Shown here: piece by piece, positions 11,537-23,118 of the stretch
Numbering within the stretch: the stretch's first letter is position 1
Layout: each line of letters opens with the position of its first letter
NCBI GenBank assembly: GCA_000149265.1
Contig: CH002949.1
Location: 195,762-259,761, forward strand
Length of the DNA: 64,000 bases
Direction: 5' to 3'
From: Ciona savignyi
Lineage: Eukaryota; Chordata; Ascidiacea; Phlebobranchia; Cionidae
Program-made: the position numbers and the translations under genes
Notes under the pieces: generated by a model
Seen by the model: only the letters and a program-made list of their open reading frames with translations
The model's database searches: none
What the model was told of the DNA's origin: nothing

Positions 11537-11862
11537 TTACGTCGGCCATTGGTTACGTTACAATTTACATTATCGTAACGGAAGTCGACTCATGCTTTGC
11601 TAAACCAGCATACTATCATAGCTCAACAAAATATACAAAAATGTGAAGTGAAAAATACAAGATAAATGTTTTTCGCACGCGTTTGCAATTTTGAATGACC
11701 CCATACTTTTAGCCGAGGTAATGACAGTCCAAGCAGACATTACAAGCATTATGTTCTAGTTTGGTCTGACTATCTTTATCTAAGTAAACAACGATGATTA
11801 ATCTTAAAGAAAGAAAAATTGGGCAGATGTGTACATGGGTTAGTTACAGACATGCAAACAGT

Positions 11863-12120
11863 AAAGTCGACGCCTTTCAAATGAAAGGTTGCAGGTTCGA
11901 AATTGGTTGTTGACTAGTCGGCTGTGTCTTTGGGCAAGGCACTTAACGGACATTGCCTAAACTCAGGGGATTAATGGATTAATTAAAAAAAAATGTGAAA
12001 TATACGCAACACACTGCCATGGCTCCGGTAACCCGACGAAGGGCGCGAGGTGATCTGACGATTGCCCGTGTGTTAACACCCCTTGGTTTTCCCATTTACG
12101 GTATAAACATGAAATCCTAA
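11863..12120 (+). mobile_element. SINE, first part of head missing
   Basis: Between the FOLH1-like gene and DONSON. It begins near the B box, has a complete body and has only a vestigial tail. Confidence 0.82.
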
Positions 12121-12313
12121 AATTGTCAATCAAAATTGTTTACTTGTTTAAACAAATTTAAATACTGAAATGATCAAACTGCTGCAGGGATGTATTGTTG
12201 AGCTCTCTGCTGCCGAAAAAATATTAAATTGTTCAATTGTCTAATTAGTACTAGTCGAACCTAAAAATAAACAACAATAACATTTCGGGTTTCCGAAAAC
12301 AGGTCAATAGATC

Positions 12314-12319
12314 TTTATT
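12314..12319 (-). terminator. DONSON poly(A) signal
   Basis: AATAAA on the minus strand, about 60 bases past the DONSON stop codon at 12378. Confidence 0.65.
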
Positions 12320-12377
12320 GAAAACGTACAAAATCTGTTCAAATAAAAAAAAGAAAACGAAAAAAAACTAGCGGCAC

Positions 12378-15300
12378 CTATAAATCTTGCCAGGTATAGT
12401 TGGAATTTTCGGATTTAATTTGTCTCACAGTAAGAGGGTATGGATTAGTTAATCTGACCACACAGGAGTTGGATAACCCACAATTATCCACATCTGAATT
12501 GTTGGGTTTTTCTATTTCCTTATTTGATTGACACGGGGCGTTAAATGGTGCGGTGTAAAGGTGGGTTCGAAATGCGCAGGTAAAATTTGCATTTTCTTGG
12601 GTTTTGTTGAGAAGTGAAACGACCCCGCTGACGTGGTGGGGCAACAGCGGGCCCGAGATGTCCAAACTGAACTTCTGATGGACTTTGGTTGAGTTTTTAA
12701 CCGCCAATCGATCCATATCGGTACAATCTTCATCACGCATCTGTTTTTGTCAATATTTGTTATGGTTTATTGCAAAATATACTTTTGTGAGTGGCGTGCG
12801 TAGAAATTGACGTTAGTTTACGACACTTAATCGTTAGAATGTCCGTTTGGGTTTAGAAAGTTATTTTAGTGTTCCTTGTAGTAGTTGGGATAAGAGCGGA
12901 AATTTCTGTTTATTCCCGTTAATGGGAAAATGCAGGTGGAAAACAATCGTCAGATTACCTCGAGAATATGTCAGGAAACGTTCGCACAGGAGTTATCGTC
13001 AAATTACCTTACGGCCACCGTTGCAGTGTGGTGTGTATGATTAAGACGTTTTAGTGGGTTTAGACAATGTCCTTTAAGTGCCGTGCCCAAGGACACAATC
13101 AACTAGCTGACGACTGGTTTTAAACATGCAACCTTTCGGCTGTGGGTCCGCACTAAACCACCAAGATAATTGCGTTGACCAGAAACACAACTTTCGGTAG
13201 CATAGGGCAGCGATATGAATCCAAAAGTTCCTTGTTTAAAATCCACATTGCAGAATTAACCAAAATGTCTAAGTTATTATGCATAGTGCAAAAGCTGCAT
13301 TGCATAAATTCAACAGTATGAAGTAGGTCACATTATAGATTATATTTGCAATTGCAACATAGAAATGGATATGATATTCATGTTTATCCCCGTGAATGGG
13401 AAAACCAAGGGGGTGAACACACGAACAATCGTCAGATCACCTCGCGCCCACCGTTGGGTTACATATTGCAGTATGTTATGTATGATATACACTTTTCTTT
13501 AATTTAGTAGAACCCATTAATCCACTGGGTTCAGGATATGTCCTGCCTTGCCCAAAGACACAACCGATTAGCTAACGATTAGTTTCGCACCTGCAACCTT
13601 TTGATTAAAAGGTGGTTTAACATATGGGTTTAATCGTTTAAGCCCAGCAATAAAAAGAATTCTGCATGTTTTCACTTACTAAAAGTAAACCTACCTTTGC
13701 TATTCCGGCTTTGAAATCGAGTTTTTTAAGAGAGGAACCAAGGAAAGGGGTTGGGGATAATATAGTGGGTGGGATTCCAGCTTGCGATCCGGAATTGGTG
13801 ATGCTGCTTCGGCAGTTCAGCAAATAATTGAAAAGAATCTGCAAGATAAGCATTCAAAAGCAGCAAAGATCGGTTCTAGGATAGGATATCATGTTTATTT
13901 CTGTGAATAGGAAAACCAAGGGGGTTAACACACCGGCAATCGTCGGCAGATCACCTCGCGCCCATCGTCGGGTTACCAGAGCTCTTGCAGTGTGTTGTAT
14001 ATGATTCACACGGTCCTTGTATTTAGTAGAACCCATTTATCCGCCTATAGTGTGACACCTTTCAACCTAAGTTGCTGGTTCGAAAGTGGTCGCTAACTAG
14101 TCGGTTGTGTCCTTGGGCAAGGCAGTTAACGGACATTGCCTGGACCTAGCGGATTAATGGGTTCTACCAAATTGAAGTGGGCACGAGGTAATCTGATGAT
14201 TGCCTGCATGTTAACCCACTGATATTCCATTCACGGGGATAAGCATGAATATCCCATCCTATCCTATGTTATTACGACTGTCGTTTTCCCACCACCAGGA
14301 AAACCAAGTATCCCATCCTGGTACCTCTTGCCTCCTTTTTCACACAGCTATTCCTTTTAACTTCTGTTAATGCATTACCTGTGTGTTGGTCAATCCTTGT
14401 ATGAGCACAGCAGTTCTGGGCTGTCCATCATTCTGCACCGCTGTAGTTACCTCCTTGTTTTGTCGAAACTGGAGTCCATCACTGATGTCTTTCCACTGCT
14501 GTTCTTCTTGCTGAATAAAGAGATCCTTTTGTTCGGCCCAGTAGTCCCAATCAAACGTTACCCAATCCAACAAGAATCAAATATTTTATTGTCCGACAAA
14601 ACAAGGAGGTAACTACACTATTTATTGTCGATTTTCGGCCGGTTGGTCCGACGCACTAAACCAACAGACTAACCAGCAGGACTAATGGAAAACGATCCGG
14701 CGGCATTGCTTAATAAGTTGAACACTGTACAGAGTTGCAAAACAGTGAATTAACAGGAGCTTAGCGAACCCGTAGAAGCTCACAGACATAGATTGTATAT
14801 TTTACAATCTGACAAATAACAACCTAAGACGTATTCAGACGATTGACCAGTTTTTCAGCAAAACATATGCATTATAACACGGTCAACAAAATTTAACACA
14901 TCATGTGTCATGCCGAACACACGTCCGAACGGTTAGTCCAGTGGTTTATTGCGACGCCTTTAACCGAAAGGTTGCAGATTCGAAACTGGTCGCTAGCTAG
15001 TCGGTTGTGTCCTTGGGCAAGGCACTTTACAGACATTGCCCGAACTCAGCGGATTAATGGGTTCTACTAAACTAAAGGAACGTGTCTATCATATACAACA
15101 CACTGTAATAGCTCCGTTAACCCGACGATGGGCGCAAGGTGATCTGACGATTGCCCGTGTGTTAACCCACTTGGTTTTCCCATTCACAGGGATAAACATG
15201 AATATCCTACCACATCCTGTCCTATAACACATCATGTGTCATGCCGAACACACATACCTCCGATTCTAAATCATCGGGTGCTTCTCCCTTAGTTTCACCA

Positions 15301-18300
15301 CAACCTTCTTTCTTATTTGTATCTGTAAATAACAATTTGAATGCCAAATTACCAAAGGCAAGCAAGCTTATAAGTACTGATTGGTATAACTTGCTTAATT
15401 GAACAGGATGTACTGTAGCGCTCTTTATTTTATTTAACCCATTGTTGCCTTTTTTGGTTTGTTTTATGTTTAAACCTTTCACGTATTGTGATAGCCAAGA
15501 CTTTGTGTCGTGACTTTGTTCGACTTTGAGATTCTTTAGTAAATGACGAGACTTGTCCGAAAGTGGTCGCTTGTTTTATTTTTTGGGACTGTGATAGCCA
15601 AGTACAGGCCTGATAATTGGTGGGTCTTTACCGATATACAAGCTAACCCCAACAGGACTAATAATTTGGACAAACGACAATATCATGTCCAAAAAAACAT
15701 TAGCTCATATACCTGACTATGGGGTGATGTCAAATACCTATGTTTCAATGCTTCTATCATTTACCCACAGATAAACAAAAACTTCCTATCCGACACATAA
15801 TTACAGATAAAAGATATCCCTTTATGTTCCTGCATAGGAGTATGAACATACTTAAACAATATTAAGTTGTATTAATGTTTTCATATATTACCTTGTTCAG
15901 GGTCTGGACAGTTTTCTTTCGAATAAACTTTATTCTCTGGTTCACCCAGAGAATTAGCAGGATCTGTAAAAATAAACACAATATTGCCAAGTTGAATTTT
16001 CGTCAACGGTGTATGTTTATTTAGGATGTCTGGAATCAACTTAAGTTTCATAGTGTGGTCAAGGCTTGTCTTTTTTATATCGGTTGTTCGGCCAGTCAGT
16101 CTGGTGGTTTATTGCGTGGCATTTCAATCGAAAGGTTGCAGGTGTGAAACTGGTCGTTAGCTGGTTTTTGTGTCCTTGGGCAAGGCACTTAACGGACATT
16201 GCCTGAACCCTGCGGATTAATGGTTTCTACCAAATTAAAGGGACGTGTTAATCATATACAACACACTGCAATAGCTCCGGTAACCCGACGGTGGACGCGA
16301 GGTGATCTGACGATTGCCGTGTGTTAACTCCCTTGGTTTTCCCATCCACAGGGATAAACATGACTATCCTATCCCATCGTGGATACATTGTGAAACCTGA
16401 CTTGACAACAAAGTATTTCTGCATCCAATGAAGATCACCTGATGGGATGTTCTTGGGTTGCTGCAGGGGCATTGTGAACTCAATTCCTTCAGATTTCAAT
16501 GAACTTCGAAACCCCATTGAAGTTGGGGTGATCAGACAGTTTATCTGAATATGAAAAAGCTTTACAGAAAAAAACTTTACTCTTTGTGAGTTTTTTAGGT
16601 GGATTTTTTATAAATTTTTTTTAGTTATCAGAAAATGGTTAAATTTTAGAATTTTTTAATATTAAAATTTTCTTTATTTATTATTAAAATTTTCTTAGAA
16701 AAAAAAATCTTTATTTATTAGAAAATTATTAGGAAATGGTTGAATTTCAGACCAAACGTTGGCATTCTTTCACTAGCTGCAAGGTTAAACCGAATTATGC
16801 AAGCTTTCAAACAATAGTACTAAGTTTCCACTAACAATATGTTTTTAATTTATTTATATTAAAAATATTCCTAACAAATGTAGTAACAATTTACTATATA
16901 TATAAATATATATGAAACAAAACCAAATATTTCAAGATATGAAAAAAACCAAACATTGGCAAATAAATAAAATCATAGCACTCTTGGTGGGCTGTGTGGG
17001 TTCCTGTTTCTAAGCTTGACCACATGCACAGGATATTTATTGATAATTGTACAAATATAAATGTAGTATTTTTTATTTCCGAACACATCGTTTAAAACTG
17101 ACTCCGCAAATACAAGTTATCAAAATCGGAAATAAATCGTTAAATGTTTACTCAAATGTCCAAATCAACTTTCACATCAACATGAAAAAATAGTTTTTTG
17201 GAGTAATGGGCCTTCTATAGCCTAAATTCCTGGTCCCGGGGCTACCGTGGACTCGCCCGTGCTATTGTAATGTAAATGTAATGAAGAGACAAATTTATCC
17301 ATGTTAGCTCGGGGTGCTGGAGTAATGGGCCTTCTATGGCCTAAATTCCTGGGCTACCGTGGACCCACCCATACTAATGAATGAATATGAGAAAAACACC
17401 TCCTGACCTCTGCACTGTTGGACACCACAGCAGCCCTGAACACAGCGGTGTACTGCTGGGCACAAATGTAGAAATATGGACACAAGTTTTCCCTCAACAT
17501 TTGGTATGCAGAACGAAAAGCGGCAACCCTGTAAAAAACATTTTTAATGGTTTTTTAGCAATTTATAAGACAAGAAAACTGAATAATGGTAGATCTACAG
17601 AAATAACAGACTCTATGATTGAAATAGACTTTTTAAATGAAGAATAGGCTGTTGGAAAAATTTCATAGTTTGATTTGTGAGAAAAAATCATGAAAAAATG
17701 TAAAAAGGAACAAATTAAACTATATTTTGTTCACCAGCTGTCGTAAATGCATGATATCGCGTGTTCGGTTCCAAGGGGCTCGCTGGACGCACCGTGAGCC
17801 ACTCGGCATTCTGTGCCGAATCTTGGGAACAATTTGAACCATGGAATAGAAGGGTGTTGGTGGTAAACCAGGCATTTGCACAACTCAACACGGAAATCAG
17901 ACTGAGAGGGGTCTGTTGCCTGGAGAAGTCATTGGAAATATATTGTTGAAGAAAATGTACTAAAATTGAATCATTAATCATTGCTTATTTCCAGAAACTG
18001 CAGTTTATCGCATATAAACCCAGATTTTTACAAAAAGCTCCAGTCAGACCCCCAACATCCCCAGTAAAGTGGTTATTTTAAGAAACACAACTTGCTCCTG
18101 CATTGGAGAAATATTGTTGACGAAAATGTACTAAAATTGTATTATTAACCATTGCAAATATATCAGCTGAAAAAAGACAAAAATGGCATGGTTTGTCAAC
18201 TGTATTTCAGCTCTGCATGTAATGTGGTACAATCTGTTAAACAAGCAGGAAAGCTGCTAATGCATTTAAAAGTAGATACAACAATCAGATAAGCTCCGTT

Positions 18301-21300
18301 TAAAAGTTGACAGTTGAACAACACTACTGGCAGAATCTCTTATTAAAATGAAATACATAGTCATATAGTTTAGTTTATTTATGTTTCCACGATGAAAACA
18401 TGAACACGACCTTTGATAAAAATTTAGAAAACGGGAAAAAACGGCAAAAACGACAGTCGTTAGAATAGTCTAAAAACCAATAAATTATCAAATTTCGGTA
18501 TAATTAGACGTGGCCATTAAAACCAGAGTCTCATATGTAGTTAAATGTACAGCAAGCTAATGGTTGAGCAATCTTTACATTGAGTAGCTGATTTTGCCTA
18601 GTCTTGCAAACTGAAATATAAAAATCATAATATGGCGTTAAAACCAACTTGGTTATTTAACGATCACCTGTATCGAATGACACCGGGTGGCAGCAACAAT
18701 GGATTTTGCTTCTTCGTTGCCACGGATACGCGCACACCAAGCAAACGTTGACGAGGACAAAAATCTTTACACAGAAATCATATATATTAAGAAAAATAAA
18801 CTTGTGCGATTAGAATAAAACAAAACAATCTCAATAAATTAGAACAATAAGCTATTGTTCAATGTACCTAAAACTGGAGCTTTTGCAGTGTGTTCTGTAT
18901 GATTCACATGTTCCTTCAATTTAGTAGAACCCATTAAGCCGCTAGGTTCAGGCAATGTCCGGTAAGTGCCCTGCCCAAGAACACAACCAACTAGCTAGCG
19001 ACTAGTTTTGGACCAGCAACCTTTTGGTTGAAAGGCATCGCACTAAACCACCAGAGTGACCGATCGGTTTGCCAAGGGACAAGGGTATAAATTTACCGTC
19101 GTGGAAAATTCATCGCTATGTATGTTACAAAACCAACACTTAAACCTGCTGTTACAGTAGCTGGAGTACAATTTGCATGATAACTAGTAGATTTTGCAGC
19201 CCTGACAGTAAGACATTCACCTTACCTTATGTTTATATTGGTTATTTACAAACAATCATACATTCGGTAGCATAAAATGAAATAGTAAAATACATAACAC
19301 AATTATGAATGGCAGGTAGAAATCTGCAATAGCGCACCTGGCTTTGGTTTTAAGGCTCCAATCAGCGGGAATTGTACTGTGCTTCTCTACCTTGGTTGGT
19401 GGTGCAGGCAACTTTGGAAAACAATCCGGCTACAATTTAAATGTAGTATGTCAAAAAAACAAAAATAAAAGAATAAGATGGCATATAATAGTCCTGTTTT
19501 TTCTATTGCCATAATATACAGTCATTTTTTTAGAGTAATGGATGCATTTTTAATACTAATAGCGTGATTTAATTTTCAACTCTGGTAGAATTTGAACCCA
19601 TTTTAAACAGAGAAATGCTTTTAATATAATTTGCAGAAAATAGCAAGGGCTAACATAGCCATTAGTTAACATAACAGTTAATATAGCCCATGAGTCACTA
19701 CCACTATGCATATTTCCATTTGATCATAGTACTCAACTGAAAACATGTTCTGAATGGAGTCTTCGTTTAGGAACACAAACCCAAGGTCGTTATTATCAAG
19801 CACTTCTTTGCTATCCAACTTTCCAGCAACATCAAAGACTGATTGGCTGATTGGAAAATTAGAGGTTTACTTTGTAAGCGTCTAGGAAAACTTAATAAAT
19901 ATGTTGGACACACAGTAAAAATTATCTAAAAACGATTTAATTGACTTATAAATTTTAATCTATATTTAACTGTTCATGCTGTTATTGTTAAATGCACTTC
20001 TTGCCAAGTTTACCGATATAAACCCTTTTTTTAACAAAACATATAGTAGTTAAGAAAACCACTTCTAAACCAAAGTCACTGTGTAACATAACAAAAACAT
20101 GTACGGCTTTGAGAAAAAAAATTAAGTAAGAAGTAGTCATTAATGGTTGGACTGGATAGGATAGTGGATAGGATAGAATATTCATGTTTATCCCCTTGAA
20201 TGGGAAAACCAAGGGGGTTAACACACGTGCAATCATCAGATCATCTAGCGCCCACCATCGGGTTACCGGAGCTATTGCAGTATGTTGCGTATGATAAACA
20301 CGTTCCCTAAATTTGGTGAAACGCACTAATCCGCGTTCAGGCAATGTCCGTTAAAAGGCGTCACACTAAACCACCAGACTAACCGGTCGGACTAAGCATA
20401 CGATTTACCAATTTTCATCTTTTTCCCAAAGAGGAAGTTCAGGAAACGAACTGATTTCATTTGTCGATAAAATCCTTTTCTTTCCATCCGAAGTTGCTTC
20501 AGAATTGCTTCTTTTTTTGGCAAACGGATTCGATATTCTTTTCTAACATAAAAGTGGTCATTAATTTTCAACATTTTTAATTGCCACCTTTTTCAACAAT
20601 ATTTCATACTGAAAAGCACCTAATGTCATAATGACCTAGTACAATTTTCAACACAATGGTGGTGTGCAAACAGTGATAATGGGGAAACTTAAAGAAGGAA
20701 AGGAGGGAAGAAGGGAAAGTAAAAACTAAAATGAAGATTATGACATTAGAGTTAGTTTTAAACATAGGGTTGGAGTTAGGGTTAGTTCTGGGGTCGAGGT
20801 TAGTGTTTGGGGCAGGGTTTAAATTAGTTTCCGTAATTTTGGTGTGCAGTTTCCCTTCTTTCCTCCTTTTAGTGTTGCCCGTGATAATGCAACCTTTTGG
20901 CTAATGATCTAATCGCTATCGCTACCGTATTGGTAAGTCATTGTTATGAACATATGTTCAACTTTCAATCAGATGAAAAGGGATAACTCTAAATGTGGTG
21001 GCATGGGTATAACTCTAATGCTTATTTCTACAATTGATAAATTGCATGATAAGCCATAACAACCTGGTAATTTGTCAGAAATCATAAAAGAATTATGGGC
21101 AATGTTAACAAGAAATCATGCATGCCAAAGAATAAAAGAACATGGCGAGTACCAAAACTACAAGCTACCATTTTCTGCCACGAAACAAAAAACCGGGATA
21201 TATTTCAAGATAATAGTATGTGTGCCACCATAATGATTTCGCTTGATATACCGACCCAGAATACTAAATGACCAATCAGGTGACCACTAAAGGAGAGAAA

Positions 21301-23118
21301 GCGTGAAGGAGGGAGGGAAACTGCTTACCAAAACTAAAGAAATTAATTTTAACCCTTCCCTAAACACTAATCTCAAATCGAGAAATAACCCTAACTCTAA
21401 CCCCATGTTTAAAACTAACACATGCGGCTAGAGACAGAACGGTAGTCGGGTTTTTCTCTGCTGGATGGCGCTATTTATCAGCTGTACTAAAGCGGGGAGG
21501 AGGGAAACTACTAATTAAAATTACGGACACTAATTTTAACCCATTCCTGAACACTAAACTTAACCGCAGGACTAACAATAACTCTAGCCCCATGTTTATT
21601 ACACCATTTACGCATTTTAAGTAAATAGTCTTTCAATCAAAAAACTGCGAGAGATCGATTACTTAGGCCAATGCTTGGAAAATTCCAAAAATGCTCAGAC
21701 AANNNNNNNNNNNNNNNNNNNNNNNNNNNNNNNNNNNNNNNNNNNNNNNNNNNNNNNNNNNNNNNNNNNNNNNNNNNNNNNNNNNNNNNNNNNNNNNNNN
21801 NNNNNNNNNNNNNNNNNNNNNNNNNNNNNNNNNNNNNNNNNNNNNNNNNNNNNNNNNNNNNNNNNNNNNNNNNNNNNNNNNNNNNNNNNNNNNNNNNNNN
21901 NNNNNNNNNNNNNNNNNNNNNNNNNNNNNNNNNNNNNNNNNNNNNNNNNNNNNNNNNNNNNNNNNNNNNNNNNNNNNNNNNNNNNNNNNNNNNNNNNNNN
22001 NNNNNNNNNNNNNNNNNNNNNNNNNNNNNNNNNNNNNNNNNNNNNNNNNNNNNNNNNNNNNNNNNNNNNNNNNNNNNNNNNNNNNNNNNNNNNNNNNNNN
22101 NNNNNNNNNNNNNNNNNNNNNNNNNNNNNNNNNNNNNNNNNNNNNNNNNNNNNNNNNNNNNNNNNNNNNNNNNNNNNNNNNNNNNNNNNNNNNNNNNNNN
22201 NNNNNNNNNNNNNNNNNNNNNGTTATCTGGGGAGTGACTATTTTTAATATTTATGTTAGGGTTGGGGTTAAAGTTAGTTCTGGGTTAGGATTAGTGTTTG
22301 GGACAGGGTTAGAATTACTTTCCATAGCAATCTAAGTGATCCAAGCGATCCAAGCTGTCCTGTAGTATCTAGAGGCACCCGCGACTGAGTGGTCTTATAC
22401 TAGTTTTCGCTCTTACTAATCGTATTACTTGTTAGTGTAGTGGTAAGTGTCGCTGCCTGTAACGCGGGAGACTGTGGTTCGATTCCCCGACGAGGAGGTT
22501 TTTTTCGGCTTTTTAAATCTTTTGTTTCTTAGTTATAAACAAACTCATCATAACGCCGCATTCAGCTTGTCTGAGCATTTTTGGAATTTGTCCAAGCATT
22601 GGCTAAAGTAATCGATCTCTTTGCAGTTTTTTGATTGTAAACACTATTTACTTAAAATGCGTAAATGGTGTAATAAACATGGGGCTAGAGTTAGTGTCAG
22701 TCTTGCGGTTAATTTTAGTGTTTAGGAATGGGTTAAAATTAGTGTCCGTAATTTTAGTGAGTAGTTTTCTTCCTCCCCGCTTTAGTACAGCTGATAAATA
22801 GCGCCATCCAGCAGAGAAAAATCAGACTTCCGTTCTGTCTCTAGAGGGGGGTGTGCGCTAATCTTCATTTGAGTGTGCAGTTTTACTCTTACCCTCCTTC
22901 CCGTATTTCCTCCTTTTAGTTTTCTCCAATTCTACAAGCTGCATATACCTATTTACCTTGTTACCAGAAACTTCTTTTTGAGCTGGAAATGCAACAGAAG
23001 TAGACATGGAACGGTTGGAAACAACTCGTTTTCTTCGCATTTTTATTTTCCTCATCACATCACTTGGCCGCTTCCATAAGCACCCATCACTAGTTTCGTC
23101 CTTTTGATCATTTTCCAT
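12378..23118 (-). CDS. DONSON: DONSON, replication fork protein (13 exons)
   Basis: Exons in transcription order: 23118-22957, 20542-20409, 19846-19738, 19429-19338, 18764-18668, 17919-17735, 17528-17408, 16544-16397, 15963-15892, 15322-15258, 14510-14379, 13838-13695 and 12740-12378. Phases agree throughout; the CDS is 1824 nt, about 607 residues (human 566). Residues supporting the assignment: PADWSLKT at the exon 4-5 side, FAWC in exon 5, HPSIPWFKLFPRFG in exon 6, LCPYFYICAQQYTAVFRAA in exon 7, SEGIEFTMPL in exon 8, SQAGIPPTILSP in exon 12, and FSLDISGPLLPHH with NCGL in exon 13. The N-terminus is basic and contains an NPFAKK motif. DONSON is known in vertebrates for CMG helicase assembly and fork stability; the role here is by homology. 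The donor of exon 3 is the least certain border. Intron 1 contains the 519-bp gap. Confidence 0.93.
12907..13170 (-). mobile_element. SINE, degenerate
   Basis: Last intron of DONSON, same strand as the gene. The body is diverged and carries an internal duplication of the CGTCAGATTACCT region. Confidence 0.7.
13371..13622 (-). mobile_element. SINE, end of head missing
   Basis: Last intron of DONSON, about 70 bases after exon 12. Body and tail are intact. Confidence 0.82.
13878..14043 (-). mobile_element. SINE, 3' half, head-to-head with next copy
   Basis: Its TATCC tail lies about 35 bases upstream of the DONSON exon 12 acceptor on the same strand. It is fused at its truncated side to the oppositely oriented copy beginning at 14044. 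Confidence 0.8.
14044..14272 (+). mobile_element. SINE, partial, paired in inverse orientation
   Basis: Intron between DONSON exons 11 and 12. Part of the body between the TTGAA and GGGCACGAGG stretches is deleted. Confidence 0.8.
14442..14617. repeat. 24-bp perfect inverted repeat spanning DONSON exon 11
   Basis: Arm 14442-14465 is inside exon 11 and is the exact reverse complement of 14594-14617, in the intron upstream of that exon on the coding strand. The 128-bp loop contains the exon 11 acceptor. Confidence 0.85.
14927..15224 (+). mobile_element. SINE, full length
   Basis: Intron between DONSON exons 10 and 11, antisense. The element is flanked by imperfect copies of AACACATCATGTGTCATGCC, which look like a target-site duplication. 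Confidence 0.88.
15420..15665 (+). repeat. Dispersed ~240-bp repeat, copy 1 of 3
   Basis: Lies immediately upstream of DONSON exon 10 on the coding strand. It matches 54525-54745 (+) and 56590-56800 (-), including the segments GACTTTGTTCGACTTTGAGA-like and GGGACTGTGATAGCC. It is not a SINE of the main family, and no terminal repeats were recognised. Confidence 0.7.
16087..16376 (+). mobile_element. SINE, full length
   Basis: Intron after DONSON exon 8, antisense. Its tail ends about 20 bases from that exon's donor. Confidence 0.87.
16600..16740. repeat. AT-rich low-complexity tract with internal repeats
   Basis: Repeated TTTTCTTTATTTATTA and AGAAAATTATTA-like strings, just upstream of DONSON exon 8 on the coding strand. 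Confidence 0.6.
17205..17385 (+). repeat. Two adjacent copies of the GGGCCTTCTATGGC repeat
   Basis: Copies at about 17205-17270 and 17320-17385 share GGAGTAATGGGCCTTCTAT and the ACCGTGGAC end. They are related to 11239-11305. The second reaches the donor side of DONSON exon 7. Confidence 0.65.
17929..18156. repeat. Direct duplication upstream of DONSON exon 6
   Basis: About 55 bp at 17929-17985 (GAAAATGTACTAAAATTG core) repeats at 18101-18156. The first copy lies against the exon 6 acceptor. Confidence 0.75.
18365..18520 (+). repeat. Dispersed repeat with GACAGTCGTT core
   Basis: Intron between DONSON exons 5 and 6. Collinear with 3665-3835. Confidence 0.7.
18873..19068 (-). mobile_element. 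SINE, 3' part missing
   Basis: Intron between DONSON exons 4 and 5. The head half is well conserved; the distal body and tail are absent. Confidence 0.82.
20153..20395 (-). mobile_element. SINE, internal deletion in head
   Basis: Just past DONSON exon 2. The tail and body are complete, but the region between the CGGACATTGCC stretch and the B box is lost. Confidence 0.83.
20690..20880. mobile_element. MITE-like element with CCCTAACTCTAA core
   Basis: DONSON intron 1. It has inverted edges of the CCTCCTTTTAG type and a GTTAGGGTTAG-like interior in reverse orientation to 6140-6265. Confidence 0.6.
21290..21425. mobile_element. MITE-like element with CCCTAACTCTAA core
   Basis: DONSON intron 1, ending immediately before the large inverted repeat that starts at 21428. 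Confidence 0.6.
21703..22221. other. Assembly gap, 519 N
   Basis: Unknown bases in DONSON intron 1. The gap begins exactly at the inner end of the left inverted-repeat arm. Open frames made only of N are artefacts. Confidence 0.99.
22226..22335. mobile_element. MITE-like fragment
   Basis: Right edge of the gap. It matches the GTTAGGGTTGGGGTTA interior of the 20690-20880 copy, and its left part is hidden by the N's. Confidence 0.55.
22426..22497 (+). tRNA. tRNA-Asp-like gene with GTA anticodon, probably a pseudogene
   Basis: The A box (TTAGTGTAGTGG), the anticodon-arm 3' half (ACGCGGGAG) and the B box (GGTTCGATTCC) match eukaryotic tRNA-Asp closely. The anticodon reads GTA (Tyr-type) instead of GTC, with the loop CTGTAAC. 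Stems are imperfect: one mismatch each in the acceptor, anticodon and T stems. A run of seven T's follows at about 22499-22505, so a Pol III terminator is present. It sits in the loop of the large inverted repeat. Confidence 0.6.
22855..22925. mobile_element. MITE edge fragment
   Basis: One end of the CCCTAACTCTAA family (GTGTGCAGTTTTACTC to CCTCCTTTTAG), ending about 30 bases from the DONSON exon 1 donor. Confidence 0.5.

Larger units (their letters stand above)
11537..12377. other. Intergenic region between convergent FOLH1-like and DONSON
   Basis: Holds the 3' flanks of both genes and one SINE (11863-12120). I saw no other coding exon. Confidence 0.6.
21428..22844. repeat. Large inverted repeat (~275-bp arms) around an assembly gap
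   Basis: Arm 21428-21702 is the near-exact reverse complement of 22567-22844, from CTAGAGACAGAACGG inwards to CCAAAAATGCTCAGACAA. The left arm runs directly into the N gap. Each arm contains a piece of the CCCTAACTCTAA MITE family. The loop holds the gap, another MITE fragment and the tRNA-like gene at 22426-22497. It may be a foldback element, or an assembly duplication of one arm around the gap. Confidence 0.85.

Noticed and set aside
17715-17981. 88-residue minus-strand open frame with LISVLSCANAWF
   Set aside because: Shadow frame of DONSON exon 6; the splice-compatible frame reads HPSIPWFKLFPRFG.
20392-20574. Basic 60-residue open frame on the minus strand
   Set aside because: It overlaps DONSON exon 2 in the wrong frame. 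The phase from exon 1 gives a different reading containing NPFAKK, which fits the family.
21350-21400. Telomere-like AACCCTAACTCTAACCC strings
   Set aside because: Interior of a dispersed MITE family, short and interrupted; not a telomere.
21671-22335. Three long open frames of about 190-214 codons
   Set aside because: They consist almost entirely of the N gap; nothing is encoded there that can be seen.
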